The notes below the pieces were generated by a model that was not told the DNA's origin, ran no database searches, and saw only the letters and a list, made by a program, of their open reading frames with translations. From Marinimicrobium alkaliphilum (lineage in GTDB: Bacteria > Pseudomonadota > Gammaproteobacteria > Pseudomonadales > Cellvibrionaceae), in assembly GCF_003259155.1 (NCBI RefSeq), contig NZ_QGMQ01000009.1:108490-172489 (forward strand): 64,000 nucleotides of DNA, read 5' to 3'. How positions within the stretch are numbered: position 1 is the stretch's first letter; every line of letters begins with the position of its first letter. This document shows positions 28,355 through 37,146 of the stretch, in pieces. The translations under genes were made by a program, and so were the position numbers.

Positions 28355-29131
28355 CTAGCTCTTCAATCTGGTTTCTGCAAAGTACCTCCACGCTTCCCCA
28401 AGGCGTCTTGCATAGTCGTCGTGGTAAAAGCTATAGAACTCCTGTGTCGCTTCGTCGTTCGCTAAAAAATGAGAAGCTTTCAGAGCTGTATCGTAGTCGA
28501 GTTCAACGCCCTCCTCTGCAAAGCTGGCCATTTTACTTATCATATCGTGATGACGCTCGGCCAAGCGCTGAACCTGTTCCGACTCCACCGGAAGATGGAT
28601 GACATTGACAAAATCCTCAGCAAATCGATCTCCCTCCTCCTTCAGCGCCCTTGCTTCTTCTGAGCTGAACCCCCCAAGTAAATCTTCGGTAATACCTTCA
28701 AAACTCAGGTCAAACCTGTCACGCACAGATTTTTCATAATCTGCTATCTTCTCTTTCGGTAAGCCCTCAAACATAATATCCACGTTCTGCTTAGACTGAA
28801 TACTTTTCATAGTGACCTCAAGGCTGTCAATCATGCGTTGAATTTGCTTTTGTCGTTGCCACAACAAGTCTCTCTGGGAGTTCAGTGCCTTTGCCTGGTT
28901 ATCAGCATCCAGATCTAACAGGCGAGTTATTTCCTCAAGAGAGAAATCAAGATCCCGATAAATAATGATCTGCTGAAGCCGAACGGCGTGTTTCCGGTCA
29001 TACTCCCTATAACCGTTCTCTTTCCGCCATGGTTTCAGAAGGCCCACCTGATCGTAATGGTGCAACGTTCGTACGGATACCCCCGCCAACCGACTCAACT
29101 CACTGACGCTGTAGATACGCTCATTGTCCAT
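28355..29131 (-). CDS. MerR-family regulator with TipAS drug-recognition domain
   Basis: 258 aa. An N-terminal MerR winged helix-turn-helix (IYSVSELSRLAGVSVRTLHH, then GLLKPWRKENGYREYD) and a dimerisation coiled coil (about 75-115) are followed by a TipA-S/antibiotic-binding domain (about 120-258: EEGDRFAEDFVNVIHLPVES, YSFYHDDYARRLGEAWRYFAE). Such regulators activate 19-bp-spacer promoters on binding thiopeptides or other amphipathic compounds. The start at 29131 has AGGAGAG; a reading from 29287 would run through its own promoter. No efflux gene is adjacent, so autoregulation is the visible target. Confidence 0.88.
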   Translation of the reverse strand: MDNERIYSVSELSRLAGVSVRTLHHYDQVGLLKPWRKENGYREYDRKHAVRLQQIIIYRDLDFSLEEITRLLDLDADNQAKALNSQRDLLWQRQKQIQRMIDSLEVTMKSIQSKQNVDIMFEGLPKEKIADYEKSVRDRFDLSFEGITEDLLGGFSSEEARALKEEGDRFAEDFVNVIHLPVESEQVQRLAERHHDMISKMASFAEEGVELDYDTALKASHFLANDEATQEFYSFYHDDYARRLGEAWRYFAETRLKS

Positions 29132-29171
29132 ACGGCTACTCTCCTGAATGTTGTAATCATCGACCTTGAGC

Positions 29172-29202
29172 ATCTTGAACGCTAACGTTACGTGACAGTC
29201 AA
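29172..29202 (-). promoter_or_regulatory. MerR-type promoter with 19-bp spacer
   Basis: On the minus strand TTGACT (29197-29202) and CAAGAT (29172-29177) are separated by 19 bp, and the spacer contains the perfect dyad TAACGTTA (29183-29190) within CACGTAACGTTAGCG. Long spacers with a central dyad are the hallmark of promoters twisted by MerR activators; this fits autoregulation of the adjacent gene. Confidence 0.65.
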
Positions 29203-29804
29203 GGATCCTTTTCTGAGGGCGAACCCTACGGCCAAAATACCGCTCATTGACGGCAGAAACCTTACAAATACTTTTAAATTTCAGCAACTTATAAACAAGA
29301 GAGCTGACGTATTGCCCGACTCTCTACTTTAACTGCACTGCTTTTTGAGCCCAGGCTCGGGATATATCTCCTGAAAAGCACGCATAGGTTGTTGATTCTA
29401 CAGAACTATCGGTTTTTCCTTTATTGGTCATTATTGTGTCTAACGACTTGGGGTTCATCACCATCGGTACCTTGTGGTACGGCCTACCTATTACCAACGG
29501 GCCGTCAGTGTGTGGGGCATCGAACAGACTCCTGAGAGGGTTGGGCGCACGATATATCTTCGGTATATGTTCGCGTGATTCCCTACTGGCCCGCCTCCCC
29601 CGCGCGATCTTTTCAGCGGGTCGCGTTTCAATGCTTGGGCGCGCAACGCAGCAGACGGCTTCTATCGTTAATAGTCCCCCGTTCCTGAGGTGCGCGCAGG
29701 GGAAGCTCGGCTTCCAACTCTATTAGTCCATATCACCAGCGCAATAGGGTGTAGACTGCACTTTCAGAGTTTACCATTGAGGGCAAAGCGAGTGATTAGC
29801 TGTC
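29203..29804. other. 600-bp region with relic gene start, no intact gene
   Basis: Contains one copy of a direct repeat (29501-29564) with, on the minus strand, AGGAG and an ATG at 29520 that opens only a 9-codon frame (MPHTLTARW). Otherwise no supported ORF. The segment 29738-29785 weakly resembles the leader of the gene at 32620 (both contain a variant of ATAGGGTGTAGA). Confidence 0.5.
29501..29564. repeat. Direct repeat, left copy (flanks GGDEF-EAL gene)
   Basis: Identical at 30 of the first 33 bases to 32480-32512, with weaker similarity for another 30 bases (both carry a GCACGATA...TTCGGT segment). The core is CATCGAACAGACTCCT. The pair brackets the GGDEF-EAL gene and on the minus strand each contains a ribosome-binding site plus an ATG. 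Confidence 0.8.
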
Positions 29805-32405
29805 ATGCTATTTAGCGATCGGCAAACAGAGCTCAACCGGGTCCAGGACGCGTTGCGCACAAGCGAGGCGGAATTCCGGACGCTGGTTGAAACCATGCCT
29901 CAAATTGTGTGGGTTACCCGCCCCGATGGCTGGCATATTGACTTTAATCAATGCTGGCTCGATTACACGGGACTGACACTTGAAGAGAGCCTCGGGTTTG
30001 GCTGGAATCCGCCCTTCCACCCAGAGGACCGGGATCATGCTGCCAAGTTGTGGCTGCAAGCGACGACCAGCGGAGAACCCTATGAGATTGAGTACCGGTT
30101 GCGTCGATGGGACGGGGTTTATCACTGGATGCTCGGCAGGGCTGTGCCAATGCGCGATGCGGCAGGAAACATCGTAAAGTGGTTTGGCACTTGCACGGAC
30201 ATTGACGATCTGAAGCGAACTCAGGAGCGCCTCGATGAGGCCCAGCGCGTCGGCAAGATCGGGGATTGGGAATACAGTCTCATAACCGAACAATCAACCT
30301 GGTCCGAGGTACTGTATCAAATTTTGGGAAGAGACTGTCGGCTTGGTCCTCCCCAGAGCTTTCATGAGATCACGATGCTGTACGACTCTGAAAGCGCCGC
30401 GCTTTTGACTAAAATGATCAATCTGGGGACAACATCAGGTGAAAGTCAAAGATTTGACCTACAAACAAGCGAAGGTCCCAGTAAAGTATCCCATGTTCAG
30501 ATAGTCGCGGTACCGAGAAAAAATGATCGTGGCGAGGTCATAGGATTCTTTGGCACGGTTCAGGACATTTCTGAACGAAAACAGGCCGAACTGGCGCTAC
30601 ACGCAAGGGCACAGCAACAACTACTTGTCGCCGCGCTAGGACGCTTTGCATTGTCTGCCGCGAGTCTCGACGAGGTGTATACGGAGGCGGCATCGACAGT
30701 CACGCAAGGTCTGAAAGTAGAGTTTAGCAGCGTTCTGCTACTGGATGGCCCCCAAAAACCTTTGGTACTGAAAGCTGGCACCGGCTGGAAAGCAGGCTGG
30801 ATTGGGCACCAAGTCGCGGAACCAAAGGGGCAGACACAAACCTATCGGATCCTTACATCTCACGAACCCGTCATCATTCATGATTTCAGTGAGGATTCAC
30901 AATTCACTCCGTCCGAGTTGCTCACTCATCATGGCGTTGTAAGCGGTGTCGATGTCTTGATTGGTGGCAATGAAAATCCTGTCGGCGTGCTGGGCGCTTA
31001 CGCCACTAAGCCTCGCGAGTTTCCGGCTGATGACGTCGGTTTTATGCAAGGTGTTGCCAATATCCTCGGTGCCGCAGCCGAGCGCCAAAGAGCTAATGAT
31101 CAGCTTAGCCATATGGCCCTTCATGACCCGCTCACAGACCTACCCAATCGATTGCTTCTAACCGATCGGCTCAACATAGCGCTGTCACACGCTCAGCGGC
31201 ATGATGAACAAGTCGCCTTACTTTTCCTGGACCTGGACCGATTCAAACATGTAAATGACGTTTTTGGGCATGCACTGGGCGATCAGCTTCTCCATCAGGT
31301 TGCAAAGCGGCTGTGCCGCTGTGTGCGCTCCGGGGATACGGTAAGCCGGCAAGGGGGTGATGAGTTTATCGTGGCTCTTACGGGAATCAAGAAAGAACAA
31401 GATGCTGCTCTCGTTGCCGACAAGCTCCTCACTGTCATTGCCGCCCCATTTATTCTGGAGAAGACCGAAATTATCCTGGGCATAAGTATCGGAATTGCCT
31501 GTTTCCCCCGCAATGGAGAGGATGCGGGAACCTTACTGCGCAATGCAGATGCGGCAATGTACGTCGCCAAAGAATTGGGGCGTAACCGCTACCAGTTCTA
31601 CGCACCTGAAATGAATATGCGAGCGCTGGATCGTCTGACCCTTGAAAGTGACTTGCATCGTGCTGTAGAACGTCACGAACTGTTTCTGATGTATCAGCCA
31701 CAACTTTCCCTCAACACTGGCGAAGTACTCGGCCTGGAGGCCCTGGTCCGATGGCAGCACCCCTCCCGCGGACTTATTCCCCCTGACCAATTCATACCGA
31801 TTGCAGAGGACTGCGGCCTAATCATACCCATTGGGAACTGGGTGCTGGAAACTGCCTGCACACAGCACGCTCGCTGGGTATCTCAAGGCTTGACGAAAGG
31901 GTCTATTGCGGTGAACATTTCAGCACATCAATTCCGCCAGGCTGATTTTTGTGATCGGATAAGCGAGGTGCTTTCACGCACAGGACTACAGCCCGACCTA
32001 CTGGAACTGGAGGTCACGGAAGGCGTCGTCATGCAAAGTATTGACCAGGTCACCCAGACGCTCAAAGCACTTCGCGAATTGCAGGTCACGCTTGCCATAG
32101 ACGACTTTGGCACCGGATACTCAAGTCTGAACTACCTGAATCAGTTTCCGCTCCATCGCCTAAAAATAGATCAGTCATTCACTCGGGAGCTGAGCGGCGA
32201 GCCGGAAACTGGAGCGATTGCCAGTGCGATCATTCAAATGGGACACAGCCTGGGGCTGGACGTGCTGGCCGAGGGGATTGAAACCAAAGAACAGGAAGGC
32301 CACCTCCAAGCCTTGGGCTGCAACGCGGGCCAAGGCTTTTTATACGCCAAGCCGCTTACAACGGAGAATTGCGAGGAATACCTTCGGGCTCGGACTCTGG
32401 ATTAG
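29805..32405 (+). CDS. Cytosolic c-di-GMP turnover protein PAS-PAS-GAF-GGDEF-EAL
   Basis: 866 aa without membrane segments. PAS 1 about 22-148 (EFRTLVETMPQIVWVTRPDG to FGTCTDIDDL), PAS 2 about 155-270, GAF about 285-430, GGDEF about 440-600 with intact GGDEF near 516 and EAL about 610-860 with intact EALVRW near 645. The metal and catalytic residues of EAL are visible (VNISAHQF, LEVTEG, DDFGTGYSSL, KIDQSF, AEGIET). Both synthesis and hydrolysis of c-di-GMP are thus possible. An in-frame stop four codons upstream fixes the start. It is flanked by direct repeats and may have been inserted or duplicated as a unit. Confidence 0.92.
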   Translation: MLFSDRQTELNRVQDALRTSEAEFRTLVETMPQIVWVTRPDGWHIDFNQCWLDYTGLTLEESLGFGWNPPFHPEDRDHAAKLWLQATTSGEPYEIEYRLRRWDGVYHWMLGRAVPMRDAAGNIVKWFGTCTDIDDLKRTQERLDEAQRVGKIGDWEYSLITEQSTWSEVLYQILGRDCRLGPPQSFHEITMLYDSESAALLTKMINLGTTSGESQRFDLQTSEGPSKVSHVQIVAVPRKNDRGEVIGFFGTVQDISERKQAELALHARAQQQLLVAALGRFALSAASLDEVYTEAASTVTQGLKVEFSSVLLLDGPQKPLVLKAGTGWKAGWIGHQVAEPKGQTQTYRILTSHEPVIIHDFSEDSQFTPSELLTHHGVVSGVDVLIGGNENPVGVLGAYATKPREFPADDVGFMQGVANILGAAAERQRANDQLSHMALHDPLTDLPNRLLLTDRLNIALSHAQRHDEQVALLFLDLDRFKHVNDVFGHALGDQLLHQVAKRLCRCVRSGDTVSRQGGDEFIVALTGIKKEQDAALVADKLLTVIAAPFILEKTEIILGISIGIACFPRNGEDAGTLLRNADAAMYVAKELGRNRYQFYAPEMNMRALDRLTLESDLHRAVERHELFLMYQPQLSLNTGEVLGLEALVRWQHPSRGLIPPDQFIPIAEDCGLIIPIGNWVLETACTQHARWVSQGLTKGSIAVNISAHQFRQADFCDRISEVLSRTGLQPDLLELEVTEGVVMQSIDQVTQTLKALRELQVTLAIDDFGTGYSSLNYLNQFPLHRLKIDQSFTRELSGEPETGAIASAIIQMGHSLGLDVLAEGIETKEQEGHLQALGCNAGQGFLYAKPLTTENCEEYLRARTLD

Positions 32406-32421
32406 GTAACGCCCCCAGGGA

Positions 32422-32499
32422 TTACCCCAGACCCTTAGCAACATCCACGGCGGAGATGGTGCAACGTGCGCACGGATAGGCGGTCAGAGTGTGGGACAT
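32422..32499 (-). pseudogene. Relic of a MerR-family gene start
   Basis: On the minus strand AGGAG is followed by ATG at 32499 and MSHTLTA. One frame away, the DNA encodes LSVRTLHHLRR, the MerR helix-turn-helix signature; bases 32456-32478 match 21 of 23 bases of the intact MerR gene at 29057-29079. The region between start and HTH is too short, so an internal deletion and frameshift destroyed the gene. Only a 25-codon frame stays open. Confidence 0.6.
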
Positions 32500-32542
32500 C
32501 GAACAGACTCCTAGGGTGGAGCGGTGCACGATAGACCTTCGG
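32480..32542. repeat. Direct repeat, right copy
   Basis: Partner of 29501-29564. It contains the relic MerR ribosome-binding site and start on the minus strand, and is followed by the leader of the diiron-oxygenase-like gene. Confidence 0.8.
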
Positions 32543-32619
32543 TGCTGATTGCGTTAAGAACGCCTTATGCTGCCGACCCATAGCATTTTGGCGAGCAAGC
32601 GGCATAGGGCGTAGAGATA

Positions 32620-34104
32620 ATGTTTTCAGTACCACGTAAAGTTCTGCGAACGGCCTCCCCTTATCTGGCACCAGAGCAAGCGCGTAGCAGGCAACTCTAC
32701 TTCGCGATGCTGGACGAACGCGGCGACAAAACGGGACGGATCGACGAACTGACACGCGCCACATCGCGCACCTTCCTGCTGAAACACCTGAGCGCGGCAG
32801 CGGCGATCGACACTGACTTTCCCGCCGACCTGCAGTCATTGCCTCACATTTTACGTCAGTCCCACAAGCATGCGGCCCAGGCTTACCGACACTATCTCGA
32901 CCGGCGTCACGGCGGTGCACCCCGGAGCTATTTCAGCAGCCGCTCCCATGCAATGTACTTCCTTCGCGCCGTGGCACCCACGAAGCTCGTGGACGGCGCC
33001 TGGCTCTACGGCCTGTTGCAGCGTTGGCAGGACCCGCGGCTCGCGCCCCTTATCCAAACCTACCTCGAAGAGCTCGGCTGCGGCAATACGCTGCAAAATC
33101 ATGTCCTGCTCTACAAGGGGCTGCTCGCGCGCTATGGTTGCGACAAGTGGCAGAACGGTCCCGAAGAGCATTTCACCCAAGGCACCGTGCAGCTCGCCCT
33201 GGCCCATCACGCGCACGAATTCTTGCCCGAGCTGATCGGCTACAATCTGGGCTACGAACAGTTGCCCCTGCATTTGCCCATCACTGCCTACGAGCTGAAC
33301 GAACTCGACATTGACCCCTACTACTTCACCCTGCACATTACGATCGATAATGCCTCGACCGGGCACGCGCGCAAGGCCCTGCAGTGCCTGCTCGACTGTA
33401 CGCCAAGCATCGGCAATGCCGCCGATTTTATTCGCCGTGTCGGGAACGGTTTCCGGCTCAATCAGGTGGGCGTGGGTACGCCTCAGGTCATTGCGTCCTT
33501 CGACCTCGAGCAAGAACTGCTGCGGGTTCTTGCCGACAAGGCGCTGGTCGGTGCGAACTTGCATTCTGACTACTGCCTGGTTGCGGGACGGTCAGTAAGC
33601 GACTGGCTTACTTCGCCGGGCGAGATTGCAGACCTGCTCAAGGCGCTCCAATCCGCCGGATGGATCCGGCGCGGCGAGAGCCCGGAGAAAAGCCGCTTCT
33701 GGCATCTGGTGACCGATAAGCAGGCACCCATGTTCGGCGTCTTCGACGGCTATGAGCAACAGCTTCTGCGGGACTGGATTCTGGCGGATACCGGGCAAAC
33801 ACCGACAGCACGTACCAGCAACCGGTTTCGCAGTCGCCCCAGGTTAGCAGATGTCGAAAAGACCACCGCCGTAGTGCCCGGCGATGCCAGCCTCGAACGC
33901 ATTATTGCCCACCACGCCGATGCAGCACCGAGCCCCGGTAGCTGCCCGGACGTTGATGCGCTTTTCCGTCACTTGGCCAGGGCCGACACCAAGGCGAAGG
34001 CGTTCGCGGTGTTAGAAGGAATGCTCTCGCCAGGCAACCACCCGACGCCTGCAGGACTGGCAGCAACGAAGCTCTATACCGATCTTTTTCAGCAAGTGCT
34101 TTAA
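32620..34104 (+). CDS. Haem-oxygenase-like iron-containing redox enzyme
   Basis: 494 aa. The first 330 residues have the all-helical haem-oxygenase-like diiron oxygenase pattern: WLYGLLQRW, YLEELGCGNTLQNHVLLYKG (Glu151, His161), HEFLPELIGYNLGYE (Glu204/Glu213) and YYFTLHITIDNASTGHA (His239, Asp243, His249). These are plausible ligands of two irons, my inference from the spacing. The C-terminal 150 residues add a helical extension of unknown role. Members of this superfamily perform N-oxygenation or oxidative C-C cleavage on amino- or fatty-acid-like substrates. The methyltransferase follows after 2 bp, so they form one unit. The substrate is unknown. Confidence 0.75.
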   Translation: MFSVPRKVLRTASPYLAPEQARSRQLYFAMLDERGDKTGRIDELTRATSRTFLLKHLSAAAAIDTDFPADLQSLPHILRQSHKHAAQAYRHYLDRRHGGAPRSYFSSRSHAMYFLRAVAPTKLVDGAWLYGLLQRWQDPRLAPLIQTYLEELGCGNTLQNHVLLYKGLLARYGCDKWQNGPEEHFTQGTVQLALAHHAHEFLPELIGYNLGYEQLPLHLPITAYELNELDIDPYYFTLHITIDNASTGHARKALQCLLDCTPSIGNAADFIRRVGNGFRLNQVGVGTPQVIASFDLEQELLRVLADKALVGANLHSDYCLVAGRSVSDWLTSPGEIADLLKALQSAGWIRRGESPEKSRFWHLVTDKQAPMFGVFDGYEQQLLRDWILADTGQTPTARTSNRFRSRPRLADVEKTTAVVPGDASLERIIAHHADAAPSPGSCPDVDALFRHLARADTKAKAFAVLEGMLSPGNHPTPAGLAATKLYTDLFQQVL

Positions 34105-34106
34105 CC

Positions 34107-35036
34107 ATGAACGATGACCGCCTCCTGCGTCTGGCACTCGCGCTCAAAGCTACCGGCTATGCATTTACCACAGTAACACCGGCCACCCATGCGCGCGTCA
34201 ATTCACGGCTGAAGAATGCCTGGGCGCGTAACAGCACAGATGTCTTCGGTTGGAGCCGACCCTTCAAGGCCGGGGTGATAGCACCTCAACTGTTCGAGGC
34301 GATGAGCGCCGCGGATCTGCTCAACCCCCACGGTGAAGGCTGGGTTTCGCGCGTGCGCGCGTCAACGCTACACGGGCAACTTTTCATCCACTCGGCTTAT
34401 CCGACGACAGCCACCGACGCGATTTTCTTCGGACCGGACAGCTACCGTTTCGCAAACACGATTGCTCGCTATCTTTCCAGTGATGTATCCGTTCGGCGTG
34501 CCGTCGACATCGGCTGCGGCGCTGGCCCCGGCGCCGTGGTCGTAGCACTTGAACGGCCACACGCCGACGTGTTTGCGCTAGACATCAATGACATCGCCCT
34601 GCACTACACCGCCGTCAACGCCCACCTCGCCGGTACCGAACGCGTCGTCGCTCAGCACTCGGATTTGCTCAATGGCGTTGACGGAGACCTTGATCTGATC
34701 GTCGCCAATCCCCCTTATCTGCTCGATGCCCATGAGCGCAGCTACCGGCACGGTGGCGGCAGCTTTGGCGAAGGACTTTCTCTGGCAATTGCGAAGCTGG
34801 CCAAAACAAGGCTCGCCCCCGGCGGCTCGCTGCTGCTTTATACCGGCGCTGCCGTGGTCAACGGTACGGATCGGTTCCTCACGGCAGTCACTCCGAATTT
34901 CGCCGACTCTGGCCTACAGTGGCACTATCAGGAGCTCGATCCGGACGTGTTCGGCGAAGAACTGGCCGAGCCCGGCTATGCCGATGTGGATCGCATCGCA
35001 GCGGTTGTGCTCACCGCGCGCCGGCCCTGGTCGTGA
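34107..35036 (+). CDS. SAM-dependent methyltransferase, PrmC/HemK-like
   Basis: 309 aa class I methyltransferase. An N-terminal helical domain (about 1-100) is followed by motif I VDIGCGAGPGAVV (about 133-145), DINDIALHYTAVNA (motif II) and LDLIVANPPYLLD, whose NPPY is typical of enzymes methylating planar nitrogen (amide or adenine N6). It lies two bases after the diiron-oxygenase-like gene. The tight coupling suggests that it modifies the same small molecule or protein. It is not the housekeeping prmC, which is expected next to prfA. The C-terminus includes SGLQWHYQELDPDVFGEEL. Confidence 0.82.
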   Translation: MNDDRLLRLALALKATGYAFTTVTPATHARVNSRLKNAWARNSTDVFGWSRPFKAGVIAPQLFEAMSAADLLNPHGEGWVSRVRASTLHGQLFIHSAYPTTATDAIFFGPDSYRFANTIARYLSSDVSVRRAVDIGCGAGPGAVVVALERPHADVFALDINDIALHYTAVNAHLAGTERVVAQHSDLLNGVDGDLDLIVANPPYLLDAHERSYRHGGGSFGEGLSLAIAKLAKTRLAPGGSLLLYTGAAVVNGTDRFLTAVTPNFADSGLQWHYQELDPDVFGEELAEPGYADVDRIAAVVLTARRPWS

Positions 35037-35149
35037 AGATGCTCAGCGGCGTTCGCTGTCAATCGTGAAAAAACGGAACTATACTCGATCGGGTACCCAT
35101 CGGTAGGAAGGTATTCGAACAACAACGATGATTGACAGGAGGCTACACC

Positions 35150-35521
35150 ATGACAAACGATATTATCGAAGAGGCGACGGGCGCCAGAACGCCGATTTCA
35201 ACGACAGACCAGGATGAAAAGAACATGGGCCTGATCACCTGGATTCTGACCCTGTTCTTTGGCTTTATTCCCGGCCTGATCATCTACTTCGTCAAAACCG
35301 ACAGTGCCTACATTCGGGACCAGTCAAAGGAGGCGCTAAACTGGTCGATCACCGCCATCTTTGCCTATATCGTCGCTCTCATATTGACCGTGATTGTGAT
35401 TGGCGTTTTTCTGATTCCGGTGATTGGCATCTGCCATCTGGTTTTCTGCATCATGGGGGCTGTTTCGACCTCAAAAGGTAACGGCTTTCGCGTACCCTTT
35501 GCAATTCGTCTGATCAAGTAA
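35150..35521 (+). CDS. DUF4870 membrane protein
   Basis: 123-aa inner-membrane protein with an N-terminal polar tail and three predicted helices (GLITWILTLFFGFIPGLIIY, then SITAIFAYIVALILTVIVIG and VFLIPVIGICHLVFCIMGAV). The conserved DUF4870 feature FVKTDSAYIRDQSKEALNW is present. Function unknown in the family (TipC/Tic20-like fold has been suggested). The start MTNDIIEE at 35150 has AGGAGG at 35137-35142; the ATG at 35132 would overlap it. Confidence 0.85.
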   Translation: MTNDIIEEATGARTPISTTDQDEKNMGLITWILTLFFGFIPGLIIYFVKTDSAYIRDQSKEALNWSITAIFAYIVALILTVIVIGVFLIPVIGICHLVFCIMGAVSTSKGNGFRVPFAIRLIK

Positions 35522-35529
35522 ACGCAAAA

Positions 35530-35565
35530 CCGGGCCGCACTGGCGGCCCGGCTCCTCTGTTTTTG
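35530..35565. terminator. Terminator between DUF4870 and GH43 genes
   Basis: Nine-base perfect stem CCGGGCCGC / GCGGCCCGG (35530-35538 and 35543-35551) with loop ACTG. On the minus strand the stem is followed by TTTTG, fitting the GH43 gene; on the plus strand the T5 comes only nine bases later. Confidence 0.75.
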
Positions 35566-35576
35566 AAAAATCGAGA

Positions 35577-36989
35577 TCAATACTCGCGTTGCATCTGCCA
35601 CCGCTGGTTGCTGGCGCCAGTACTCGGCCACTGCAGGATGTTGGCGTGATTTGCCGAACTCTGACCCTGTACATCCAGCACATGCCCGCTGAGCACTGAC
35701 TGAATTTCCACGTAGCCACCGGTCACGGCATTGAACTGCCAGCGTTGCCCTGTACCGCCCCAATAATCCCACTGTGCGATGTTGGCGCCGGCATCGGTGC
35801 TGACATTCCAGACATCCAGGCCTTTCAGGCTCAGCGCATTGATGATGCTGTACTCACCGGTGCCCTGATCGATCACATACCATTTCTGATTCAAGCCACC
35901 CATAAAGTCAAACTGCACAACGTTGGCACCGTTGGCTGTCGACGCATACTCCACTTCCATACTCTTGCCACTGTGCTGCGCGGTAAAACTGTATAGGCCT
36001 TCAGTCACACCACCGCAACTTTGAATACTGGTGAAGTTGTCGGTAATCGTCGGCCAACCGTTGACGAAATTCATCATCTGAATATCAAGCTTGGAATTGC
36101 CATTGTCATTCAAATCGTAGTAGTGCGTAGACACATAGTTACAGCCATCCTGTTTCAGGATACCCACATGTCCCGGTCCCTTGCGGTTGCCCACCTCATT
36201 GGGGAACAGATTGCGTTCACCGGTATAGGGACCATAGACGCTGGTCGAGCGCGCCACCTGGATCTCGTACTCGCTATCAACGCCCAGACAGCAGCGGCCG
36301 CGCGTAAAAAACAGGTAATAGTAGTCGCCGTTGCGGGTGATATAGGGTGCTTCGATCGAGTCGTGACCACCGCCATAGATGTGTGTCACCGGTTCGGCGA
36401 GCATGCCGTTACTCTGGTTGACTTCCGCTACCCCAAGGCCGCCAAACCAGGAGCCGTAAGAGAAATACACACGGCCATCGTGATCGCGAAACACCGCGGG
36501 ATCAATGGCGTTGATTTCATTGGAACCGCCATGGGATTGCACCACCATGCCCATGTCCTGCCAGCTCGGATTTTCCAGCGACGGCGTGCGCACTACCCCG
36601 ATTGCCGAACGGGAGCTGCCAAAGGTGGAGACCGAGTAATAGACATAATAATAATCGCCCATCTGAATGGCATCCGGCGCCCAAAAGTGTCCTTCAAAGC
36701 CGGGCACCGCGTCATTGATCCAACTGGGCCAGGTTCCGACGGGGAATACCGTGCCGGGGTTGCCCCACTGAACCAGGTCGGACGAAGTGGAGTACCAGAT
36801 GCCGTCGCCCGTGGTGAAGTGAAAGTAGGTATTGCCGTCACGCACCAGGGTCGAGGGGTCGTGGGAGTTGGTAATACCGGTGAGATCCAGCGCTAAAGCC
36901 GTGTTAACACACAGACTACCAAAAACAAGCGTGGCAAGAGCCAGCACCCGACGCAGCGGGCGCAGAGGGGTTTTAGTTGCTACTATCAT
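35577..36989 (-). CDS. Secreted GH43 arabinan hydrolase with ricin-type CBM13 domain
   Basis: 470 aa. Signal peptide 1-34 (LATLVFGSLCVNTALA) and a five-bladed GH43 beta-propeller (about 35-325): general base Asp in ITNSHDPSTLV, pKa-modulating Asp in INAIDPAVF, acid Glu in DSIEAPYI. The C-terminal ricin/CBM13-like trefoil (about 330-470) shows repeated QxW motifs (GLNQKWYV, GTGQRWQF, ASNQRWQM). Best match by features: endo-1,5-alpha-L-arabinanase acting on pectin side chains. It sits beside a pectate-lyase-like gene and a sensor diguanylate cyclase, so pectin use is the shared theme. Confidence 0.92.
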   Translation of the reverse strand: MIVATKTPLRPLRRVLALATLVFGSLCVNTALALDLTGITNSHDPSTLVRDGNTYFHFTTGDGIWYSTSSDLVQWGNPGTVFPVGTWPSWINDAVPGFEGHFWAPDAIQMGDYYYVYYSVSTFGSSRSAIGVVRTPSLENPSWQDMGMVVQSHGGSNEINAIDPAVFRDHDGRVYFSYGSWFGGLGVAEVNQSNGMLAEPVTHIYGGGHDSIEAPYITRNGDYYYLFFTRGRCCLGVDSEYEIQVARSTSVYGPYTGERNLFPNEVGNRKGPGHVGILKQDGCNYVSTHYYDLNDNGNSKLDIQMMNFVNGWPTITDNFTSIQSCGGVTEGLYSFTAQHSGKSMEVEYASTANGANVVQFDFMGGLNQKWYVIDQGTGEYSIINALSLKGLDVWNVSTDAGANIAQWDYWGGTGQRWQFNAVTGGYVEIQSVLSGHVLDVQGQSSANHANILQWPSTGASNQRWQMQREY

Positions 36990-37077
36990 GATAGAGACCT
37001 ATATTATTGGTTATTGATACTATTATGTTATTATTATACAAATAATATAGCACACTTTTTGTTCAATGCCAGCGTTT

Positions 37078-37102
37078 GATAACGAAAGTGGTTTCCGCTA
37101 TC
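37078..37102. promoter_or_regulatory. 25-bp inverted repeat, operator-like (copy 1)
   Basis: GATAACGAAA...TTTCCGCTATC is an imperfect palindrome between the divergent GH43 and diguanylate cyclase genes, 45 bp before the cyclase ATG. It matches 19 of 25 bases with a second copy in the exbB leader (52569-52593). No known regulator consensus is matched with confidence. Confidence 0.5.
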
Positions 37103-37146
37103 ATAATGTTGAATATTGCGCCAATCTCCCCGATAGAGGACCAGGC

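Noticed and set aside
37078..37102. KdgR-type operator (pectin catabolism) considered for the inverted repeat
   Set aside because: The GAAA-TTTC spacing is 4 rather than 5 bases and the outer TTTCATT-like arms are missing; better described as an unknown palindrome.
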